A stretch of DNA of 5,035 bases from Aquisalimonas sp. GTDB taxonomy: Bacteria > Pseudomonadota > Gammaproteobacteria > Nitrococcales > Aquisalimonadaceae. Positions 1-3,700 of the stretch are shown here, piece by piece; positions within the stretch are counted from its first letter, which is position 1; each line of letters begins with the position of its first letter. The notes under the pieces were generated by a model, which saw nothing but the letters and a program-made list of their open reading frames with translations, did not search any database and was not told the DNA's origin. Location: NCBI GenBank assembly GCA_007133445.1, contig SLMR01000028.1, forward strand, positions 1 through 5,035, written 5' to 3'. The position numbers and the translations under genes were made by a program.

Positions 1-280
1 CGCGACCGTTCACCGGCACCGACTGTTCGCCGGTATTGCCGGACTCGGCATCGAGCACCACCGTACCATCGGGAGCGCGCAGTTCCACCGGGCCGCTCAG
101 GTTGACGATCAGTTCCTCGACGCCCCCGACCCTGAAATAGTCGGGAACGCCGTCACCGCGCGTCCGAAACCCCTCCGGCGCATACGCGGAGGTCTGCTCG
201 GCATCCGAGTTGATCACGTCAACCCGTTCGGCGCCGGGGAAATCAAGCTGGTATATGCCGGGTTCGGCCGCTGCGGGCAC
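1..280 (-). CDS. Probable minus-strand gene fragment, beta-rich protein of unknown function (partial)
   Basis: The minus-strand frame that pairs codon-for-codon with the fibre frame is open from about base 385 to the window edge, and its last roughly 95 codons read like a real protein. They contain short alternating-hydrophobic stretches such as GIYQLDFPGAERVDVINSD and ELIVNLSGPVELRAPDG, which suggest a beta-sandwich or extracellular-type fold. The opposite strand over the same bases gives His/Arg-rich or Ser/Thr/Pro-rich text typical of antisense shadows. The only plausible start in this frame is a GTG at 278-280, with no clear ribosome binding site. Upstream of it the minus translation becomes shadow-like, so the true N-terminus may be missing or displaced. 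The C-terminus lies beyond the left edge. No family is recognised. The alternative is that the plus strand is coding here and forms the N-terminal part of the first fibre, since that frame is also open. Confidence 0.4.
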   Translation of the reverse strand, partial: MPAAAEPGIYQLDFPGAERVDVINSDAEQTSAYAPEGFRTRGDGVPDYFRVGGVEELIVNLSGPVELRAPDGTVVLDAESGNTGEQSVPVNGR

Positions 281-292
281 CGTCAGGCGAAC

Positions 293-826
293 ATGCCAGC
301 GGTGCGGGTCGGCGCGGTGACCGCTCGCGGGCTGAACGCTGAGTTCGATAATGTCTACCAGGTGGTGCAGGATTCTTCGGAACAGTTAGAAACCCGGATT
401 GATGAACTAATCGAAGAAGAATTACCGCCCGCGGTAGATGCTTATTTAGATACAGAACTACCCCCCCTAGTCGAAGGGCTGGCCCAGCCTTTCGTGGACG
501 ACGCGGAAGCGGCGCGAGACTCGGCCCAAAGCAGCGCCAGCAGTGCGGCCAGCAGCGCCAGCAGTGCGGCCAGCAGCGCCAGCAGTGCAAGCACGGCCCG
601 GAATGAAGCTCTAAGCGCTAGGGACGATGCGCAAACGGCACGTAACCAGGCCCAAGGCGCCGCGCAGACAGCAACAGATGCTGCGGCAGAGGCGGAAGAC
701 TTGGTAACTCAGGCCACCAGTGGGTTTGTTGGGTTTGAGGAGGGCATTGGTTACGATTTCGGCAGTATCACCACTGCTATGACATATTTTGACCGTGATT
801 GGGGTTCAATCATGGATTCTGTTTAA
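293..826 (+). CDS. Phage tail fibre, coiled-coil shaft type
   Basis: This 177-residue protein looks like a trimeric fibre shaft. Residues 1-30 include GLNAEFDNVYQVVQ, reminiscent of the segment ending the N-terminal tail-attachment domain of T7-like and prophage fibres. Residues 30-75 are acidic and helical. Residues 80-100 are an exact Ser/Ala heptad repeat. Residues 100-140 (TARNEALSARDDAQTARNQA) resemble the helical part of T7 gp17. The last 34 residues end in YDFGSITTAMTYFDRDWGSI, a tail common to short phage fibre subunits. No enzymatic domain is visible. Its stop lies 14 bases before the start of the next fibre gene. ATG 293 is the first ATG, but its ribosome site is weak (AGGCGA only two bases upstream). 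The frame is open to the window edge, so the start is uncertain and the gene could be an N-terminally truncated or displaced fibre. Structural role is well supported; the exact start is not. Confidence 0.8.
   Translation: MPAVRVGAVTARGLNAEFDNVYQVVQDSSEQLETRIDELIEEELPPAVDAYLDTELPPLVEGLAQPFVDDAEAARDSAQSSASSAASSASSAASSASSASTARNEALSARDDAQTARNQAQGAAQTATDAAAEAEDLVTQATSGFVGFEEGIGYDFGSITTAMTYFDRDWGSIMDSV
530..592 (+). repeat. 21-bp in-frame tandem repeat in the fibre shaft
   Basis: The unit AGCAGCGCCAGCAGTGCGGCC, shown in three parts in the DNA as codons AGC AGC GCC, AGC AGT and GCG GCC, occurs exactly at 530-550 and 551-571. A third copy starting at 572 is identical for 17 bases and then diverges. 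Each unit encodes the seven residues SSASSAA, so one DNA repeat equals one coiled-coil heptad. Expansion or contraction by a unit would keep both the reading frame and the helical register. Confidence 0.92.
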
Positions 827-827
827 C

Positions 828-836
828 GGAGGATGA
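828..836 (+). promoter_or_regulatory. Strong Shine-Dalgarno for second fibre gene
   Basis: GGAGGATGA sits just after the TAA of the first fibre gene (824-826), with the core GGAGG eight bases before ATG 841. This decides 841 as the start over the in-frame ATG at 799, which lies inside the preceding gene and has no comparable site. Confidence 0.85.
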
Positions 837-840
837 TTCG

Positions 841-1509
841 ATGGCTACTGAAGTCCGTTGGCGTCGTGGTACGCAAGCCGAGCATGACGAATTTGTTGGG
901 GCTGAGTCGGAAGTAACGGTTAATACAACAGATCGGTCCTTGCATGTGCATGATGGTGTTACCCCGGGGGGGCGAAAGTTGATCCCTGTAGCCGAAGGCG
1001 AGGATGTGGACGCGCTGCGGGGCGCGGCGGGCAAGAGTGTTGGCACCCAAGCCGACCACGAAGAACCAGAAGGTAAGGCTCTTCTCGTCCGACTTGACTA
1101 CCTTGAGGCCGCCCTAGGCATCGACACCGCCGGGCCGGCCGGAGCGAACGTGCTTGCGGCTGTTGGACGCGGCGCAATCGTCGAGAGCGATTCTAACTCC
1201 AACGGTGAGTTTATTAAGTATGCCGATGGTACTTTGATTTGTACGAATACTCAAACTGGCGTTCCCTCAGCATCTGGTGTTACGCAAACAAGTGATTGGG
1301 TTTTCCCCGCGCCTTTTTCAACAAGTCCGCTAAGATATGTTCAATTTCAAGCAAGAGTAAGTGAAATAGATGCCTCAGTAAACCACGCAATAATGCAAAG
1401 AATCAACAATCAGGATAGTAGGACAACTAAAGCAACCTACTTCTGGAGAATTTCGAATGGCAGCTTAAATGTGCGTAGAGCGCTATTTGCAATTGGACGT
1501 TGGAAATAA
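841..1509 (+). CDS. Tail fibre / receptor-binding protein with WRRGT-type N-terminal module
   Basis: This 222-residue protein is probably a receptor-binding fibre. Residues 4-45 (EVRWRRGTQAEHDEFVGAES, then EVTVNT...LHVHDGVTPGG) match the repeat module found at the N-terminus of many phage fibres and of the major tropism determinant, where it attaches the protein to the tail. Residues 46-115 form a linker with a helical stretch (LLVRLDYLEAALG). From residue 116 the protein becomes Ser/Asn/Thr-rich and beta-like. It contains NGEFIKYADGTLICTNT and DWVFPAPF, and ends in AIGRWK, a combination typical of C-terminal tips of prophage fibres that touch the host surface. Composition changes at the same place: bases 1021-1200 are 64% GC (116 of 180) while 1201-1500 are 41% (124 of 300). 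That is consistent with a tip acquired by recombination. No catalytic motif was seen. Confidence 0.85.
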   Translation: MATEVRWRRGTQAEHDEFVGAESEVTVNTTDRSLHVHDGVTPGGRKLIPVAEGEDVDALRGAAGKSVGTQADHEEPEGKALLVRLDYLEAALGIDTAGPAGANVLAAVGRGAIVESDSNSNGEFIKYADGTLICTNTQTGVPSASGVTQTSDWVFPAPFSTSPLRYVQFQARVSEIDASVNHAIMQRINNQDSRTTKATYFWRISNGSLNVRRALFAIGRWK

Positions 1510-1518
1510 GGAGCAAAC

Positions 1519-1836
1519 ATGAAAATTAACCTATCACCGCAGCGCAGTGACGACACGCTAACAGTAGTCAAACAAGGAGACATTCTAACCATCAACGGCG
1601 AACCCATCGACCTCTCCGGCGATTGGGTAAAGCTGGAGCCTGATGCAGAAGGCGAGTCGCTGGAGCCGACAGGCTACTTGCTGGCTGGCGACCGCGACCC
1701 GGACACCGGGGAAATCACCCTGACTGTCCGTGCGCCGCATAAAGCCAATGCGCCTGAGTCAGAGCGGTTTCCTGAGCCGATTGAGTTGCAGGATGGGGAA
1801 TCCGTGACGTTCCCGAGGGAGGTGGATGATGCGTAA
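1519..1836 (+). CDS. Small phage protein of unknown function next to fibre genes
   Basis: This 105-residue acidic protein begins after a good Shine-Dalgarno (AAGGAG at 1508-1513, five bases before ATG), nine bases after the fibre stop. It opens with MKINLSPQRSDDTLTVVKQGD, then LTINGEPIDLSGDW, and later has GEITLTVRAPHKANAPESERFPEPI. I recall this pattern (MKI-LSP, TINGE, HGPNA-like, RFPEPI) from uncharacterised proteins next to tail-fibre genes in proteobacterial prophages. No domain of known function is evident, and there is no signal peptide or membrane helix. The predicted fold is mainly beta. Its position between fibre and lysis genes suggests a fibre-accessory or assembly role, but that is inference. 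It overlaps the next gene by eight bases, so the two are probably translated together. The first three leucines use CTA, unlike the CTG-rich genes further on. Confidence 0.75.
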   Translation: MKINLSPQRSDDTLTVVKQGDILTINGEPIDLSGDWVKLEPDAEGESLEPTGYLLAGDRDPDTGEITLTVRAPHKANAPESERFPEPIELQDGESVTFPREVDDA

Positions 1837-2191
1837 GGTCACACAGAATGAGATGGACGAGCGGCGGCTTGCAAGCGCCCGCACCGCCGCCTACAGCCGC
1901 ATCAAAAAAGGCCACGCCGACGCGCTTGCCGACCTCCGCGACCGCTATCCGCAGACTGAACGGGAGGGCTGGCACGAGCTGGTGGCCGACGCGAAAGACG
2001 GCGGCGGCGAGTGCATCGAACGCTACGCCGACGAGCTGGGGATCTCTGTCGAGGATTCCGTCAGTCGCGTGCTGTCTGCCCGGCAGGGGTATCGCACGGG
2101 GTATGGGTCCGCGACTGGCAAGCTGACAAAGCTGCGCGATCAGGTAGACGCGGCGGAGACGGTCGAGGGGCTGGAGGCCATTGAGTGGTGA
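1829..2191 (+). CDS. Hypothetical phage protein, possible tail-fibre assembly chaperone
   Basis: This 120-residue, charged, mostly helical protein has no membrane segment. Two consecutive ATGs (1826 and 1829) are possible starts. The Shine-Dalgarno GAGGGAGG at 1815-1822 gives a more usual spacing (six bases) to 1829. Residues about 12-60 are a basic/acidic helical region with ALADLRDRYPQTEREGW. The C-terminus, LRDQVDAAETVEGLEAIEW, resembles the closing segment of phage tail-fibre assembly proteins and DUF4376-like proteins, which often end in a 'DAATTVEELEAI.W' pattern. That resemblance, plus position right after the fibre genes, suggests a chaperone for fibre folding or attachment. The N-terminal part gives no support, so the call is tentative. 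It overlaps the preceding gene by eight bases and the endolysin by seven, as expected for a coupled late operon. Confidence 0.7.
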   Translation: MRKVTQNEMDERRLASARTAAYSRIKKGHADALADLRDRYPQTEREGWHELVADAKDGGGECIERYADELGISVEDSVSRVLSARQGYRTGYGSATGKLTKLRDQVDAAETVEGLEAIEW

Positions 2192-2571
2192 GGTATTTTT
2201 CAGCTACTGGCGACCCCAACCTCGTCTGCAAGTGCGGTGAGTGCGGGCTGGGGTTTGACGACATGAGCGAGGCGTTCATGCTGCGGCTGGACGAGGCCCG
2301 GCACCAGGCCGGTGTGCCGTTCGTCATCAACAGCGGCATCCGGTGCCCGGAGCACAACCAGCGCGTCAGCTCCAGCGGGCCGGACGGGCCGGACGGGCCG
2401 CACACCACTGGTAAGGCAGTGGACATCCGGGCCACGGACTCCCGCACGCGGTTCAGGATCCTGCAGGCGCTCATTGACGCGGGCTTCCACCGCATTGGGA
2501 TCGCCCGCACGTTCATCCACGTTGACAACAGCGGTCAGCACGACCCGGAGGTAGTGTGGCTCTATGACTGA
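2185..2571 (+). CDS. Endolysin, M15-type peptidoglycan peptidase
   Basis: This 128-residue protein matches the Peptidase_M15_3 family, zinc peptidases that cut peptide links in peptidoglycan. Visible features in order: a cysteine cluster CKCGECG (residues 15-21); a helix DMSEAFMLRLDEARHQAG; the family core INSGIRCPEHNQRVSS (about 48-63); the zinc motif HTTGKAVDI with ligands His73 and Asp80; and FIHVD with the third ligand His112 and Asp114. Its length is normal for single-domain phage endolysins, and no separate cell-wall-binding domain is present. There is no signal peptide or N-terminal anchor, so release must depend on the holin. It starts with GTG: 2185 has GGAGG (2173-2177) seven bases upstream, while 2188 is an alternative that overlaps the previous stop as GTGA. 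A GPDGPDGPH stretch just before the zinc motif is encoded by a 9-bp tandem repeat. Confidence 0.92.
   Translation: MVRYFSATGDPNLVCKCGECGLGFDDMSEAFMLRLDEARHQAGVPFVINSGIRCPEHNQRVSSSGPDGPDGPHTTGKAVDIRATDSRTRFRILQALIDAGFHRIGIARTFIHVDNSGQHDPEVVWLYD
2377..2403 (+). repeat. 9-bp tandem repeat inside the endolysin
   Basis: GGGCCGGAC occurs at 2377-2385 and 2386-2394, followed by GGGCCGCAC at 2395-2403, which differs by one base. It is in frame and encodes Gly-Pro-Asp, Gly-Pro-Asp, Gly-Pro-His. The last His is the first zinc ligand, so the repeat lengthens the loop immediately before the active site. Confidence 0.85.
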
Positions 2572-2815
2572 CCACGCCAACCATCCGAACCCGGAGCGAC
2601 TGTGGCGTCATCGTCGCTGGATGGCCTGGAGTGGGCTATGCTTCTCGGGAGGCACCTGGGCCACTGGCATGGTCGTGTCCACAATCAGCCCCGAGCACGC
2701 GGCCACTGCCCTCCACCCGCTGGTGGCCATGGGATTTTGGGGCGGGCTGGTGCCAATGGGCGCCTACATCGGCAACTGCGCCCTCGACAAACTCGCGGAG
2801 GTCCGCCATGGTTGA
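2564..2815 (+). CDS. Holin-like membrane protein
   Basis: This 83-residue protein has two predicted membrane helices. The first covers about residues 20-39 (MAWSGLCFSGGTWATGMVVS) and the second about 48-71 (TALHPLVAMGFWGGLVPMGAYIGN). A basic N-terminal segment (RLWRHRRW) precedes them and a short charged tail ends in LAEVRHG. Size, topology and position directly after an endolysin and before spanins fit a class II-type holin. Holins make the inner-membrane lesions that let the endolysin reach the cell wall. Holins share little sequence, so the call rests on topology and context. ATG 2564 lies inside the last codons of the endolysin (8-base overlap) with CGGAGG upstream. The stop overlaps the spanin start by eight bases. 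An alternative is an antiholin or other small lysis-associated membrane protein. Confidence 0.72.
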   Translation: MTDHANHPNPERLWRHRRWMAWSGLCFSGGTWATGMVVSTISPEHAATALHPLVAMGFWGGLVPMGAYIGNCALDKLAEVRHG

Positions 2816-3104
2816 CTGGATTAAGGCCAGGCTTGCTTGGGTCGGTGCGGGGTTCGCTGCGCTTGCGGCTTTCGCCGCCATGTTCTACCGCAGCCAGCGC
2901 GACCGGGCCCGGCACCGTGCCGAGAATGCCGAGCGCGAGGCCGAGCACCAGGAGCAACGCGCAGAGACCCGTAACCGCGTCGAGGCGGCCCGCAACGAGG
3001 TCCGCCGGGAGTCAGCATCCAATGAGCGTAAGCAGCAAGAGCGCAAGAGCCGCGGGGATCGCCCTGATCGCTTCGGTGATGGTCGGCTGCGCGACGACGA
3101 CTGA
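2808..3104 (+). CDS. Rz: Rz-like inner-membrane spanin (i-spanin)
   Basis: This 98-residue protein has one N-terminal membrane helix, about residues 9-27 (LAWVGAGFAALAAFAAMFY). A long Arg/Glu-rich helical region with coiled-coil character follows (EREAEHQEQRAETRNRVEAA and onward). That is the architecture of i-spanins: anchored in the inner membrane with the coiled coil crossing the periplasm to bind the o-spanin and fuse the membranes at the end of lysis. Identification is by topology and by the overlapping lipoprotein gene, because sequences of this family are poorly conserved. GGAGG at 2797-2801, six bases before ATG 2808, supports the start. The C-terminal tail (GDRPDRFGDGRLRDDD) is probably constrained by the other reading frame, since the last 83 bases also encode the start of the o-spanin. 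Confidence 0.82.
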   Translation: MVDWIKARLAWVGAGFAALAAFAAMFYRSQRDRARHRAENAEREAEHQEQRAETRNRVEAARNEVRRESASNERKQQERKSRGDRPDRFGDGRLRDDD

Positions 3105-3294
3105 GACCGTCTTCGTTGGGCCTGAGTGCGATGTACCGCCCCGCCCGGTGCTGCCGGAGATCGCCAGCGAGCGCATGGACGACCTGTCCGACGAGACTTA
3201 CTGGGATCTCATGGACCGTGAGAGGCGTCTAACGGACTGGGGTCTGGAAATGGAGGCGATGCTGGATGCACTGTGTACGGGTGAGGCTCCCTGA
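3022..3294 (+). CDS. Rz1: Rz1-like outer-membrane lipoprotein spanin (o-spanin)
   Basis: This 90-residue protein starts inside the i-spanin gene in another frame and runs past its end, the 'overlapped' arrangement. Residues 1-22 are a lipoprotein signal: a basic n-region with SKSARAA, a hydrophobic core GIALIASVMV, then the lipobox MVGC with Cys23 as the predicted lipidated residue. The mature part begins ATTTETVFVGPECDVPPRPVLPE; moderate proline content is usual for Rz1 proteins. It then continues into an acidic helical region, about residues 51-85. It should sit in the outer membrane and bind the periplasmic end of the i-spanin. GGGAG at 3007-3011 lies ten bases before ATG 3022. At 90 residues it is longer than lambda Rz1 (60), the extra length being the acidic helical C-terminus. 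Two further Cys (residues 34 and 86) might form disulfides. Confidence 0.85.
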   Translation: MSVSSKSARAAGIALIASVMVGCATTTETVFVGPECDVPPRPVLPEIASERMDDLSDETYWDLMDRERRLTDWGLEMEAMLDALCTGEAP

Positions 3295-3301
3295 TGGCAT
3301 G

Positions 3302-3328
3302 CGGACACCAGGCCGTCGCTGGTATGAT
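3302..3328 (+). promoter_or_regulatory. Candidate extended -10 promoter
   Basis: TGGTATGAT at 3320-3328 matches an extended -10 (TGn followed by TATGAT, five of six consensus bases). The best upstream -35-like hexamer is CGGACA at 3302-3307, four of six matches with a short 15-base spacer, so the extended -10 would have to do most of the work. It lies in the only sizeable plus-strand intergenic gap, about 75 bases before GTG 3403, and would let that gene be expressed apart from the lysis operon. Confidence 0.4.
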
Positions 3329-3348
3329 GAGCCGGACAAACAGAACCC

Positions 3349-3403
3349 GGGGACACTGGATCGCCGGGAGGGAGACGTGAACTATCAGGCGAGGGGGACA
3401 CTG
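3349..3403 (+). repeat. 10-bp direct repeat in the leader of the membrane coiled-coil gene
   Basis: GGGGACACTG occurs at 3349-3358 and again at 3394-3403, 45 bases apart. A shorter GGACAC copy is at 3303-3308 in the -35 region. The second full copy covers the Shine-Dalgarno and the first base of the GTG start, so it could simply reflect a duplicated ribosome-site region, or it could be a regulator binding site. Confidence 0.5.
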
Positions 3404-3696
3404 TGCCTGAATCTTGGAAGACCATACCGATTAACGCGGGGCTGCTCATCGCACTTGTTGCGGGTGTGGCAGCGACGGTACTCTCGACTTACGGCCTTCA
3501 GCTGTGGGTTGATTCTCGGGCTTACGCTGCAGTGGAGCGTCAGCTATCTCCTATAGACCATCGGCTCGGAGCGCTTGAGGGCAACGTAGGCCAGCTTCGC
3601 CGCTCACATGAAACCCTGGACCGCGAGGTCAAGATTCTTGGTCAGGGCCAGGAGGAGCGCCACGAAGAGCTTCTGGAGGCCCTACGCAGCGACTGA
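3403..3696 (+). CDS. Small membrane-anchored coiled-coil protein, unknown function
   Basis: This 97-residue protein has one membrane helix, about residues 12-34 (AGLLIALVAGVAATVLSTYG), after a short N-terminus (MPESWKTIPI). A heptad-like helical region from about residue 50 to the end follows, including DHRLGALEGNVGQLRRSHET and EERHEELLEALRSD. The start is GTG with GAGGGGG six bases upstream. It resembles small phage proteins of the DUF2730 or XhlA type only in general layout (one helix plus coiled coil), and no family can be assigned. It lies downstream of the spanins, after a 108-base gap with its own promoter candidate, and ends four bases before the convergent ATPase gene. Possible roles are a lysis regulator, an extra spanin-like factor or a superinfection-exclusion protein; none is shown by the sequence. 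Confidence 0.82.
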   Translation: MPESWKTIPINAGLLIALVAGVAATVLSTYGLQLWVDSRAYAAVERQLSPIDHRLGALEGNVGQLRRSHETLDREVKILGQGQEERHEELLEALRSD

Positions 3697-3700
3697 AGTG

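Noticed and set aside
2..292. Plus-strand extension of the first fibre gene to the window edge
   Set aside because: The frame is open, but its translation is rich in His and Arg, lacks any fibre-like pattern and resembles the antisense shadow seen opposite the ATPase gene. The minus strand reads better. Not fully excluded.
299..326. AGCGGT...ACCGCT inverted repeat near the fibre start
   Set aside because: It is only six base pairs with a 16-base loop in GC-rich coding sequence. That is expected by chance and too short for a recombination site call.
243..590. 115-residue minus-strand ORF opposite the fibre
   Set aside because: Its Cys/Trp-rich repeat (HCWRCWP) is just the antisense of the 21-bp fibre repeat, and no family-like pattern is present.
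799..840. Upstream ATG 799 as start of the second fibre gene
   Set aside because: It would overlap the first fibre gene by 28 bases without a ribosome site, and the conserved module begins at ATG 841 after a strong GGAGG.
2061..2580. Minus-strand ORFs opposite the endolysin
   Set aside because: The plus-strand frame carries the complete M15 zinc motifs; the minus frames are Ser/Pro/Arg-rich shadows.
3294..3380. 28-residue ORF starting in the TGATG at the o-spanin stop and ending in GTGA
   Set aside because: The overlaps look like translational coupling, but the peptide (MACGHQAVAGMMSRTNRTRG...) has no recognisable feature and the gap is better explained as a leader with a promoter.
3377..3556. 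GTG-started ORF after GGGAGGGAG, overlapping the membrane coiled-coil gene
   Set aside because: The ribosome site is good, but the product is a Cys/Arg/Leu-rich shadow of the gene starting at 3403, which has a clear membrane helix and coiled coil.
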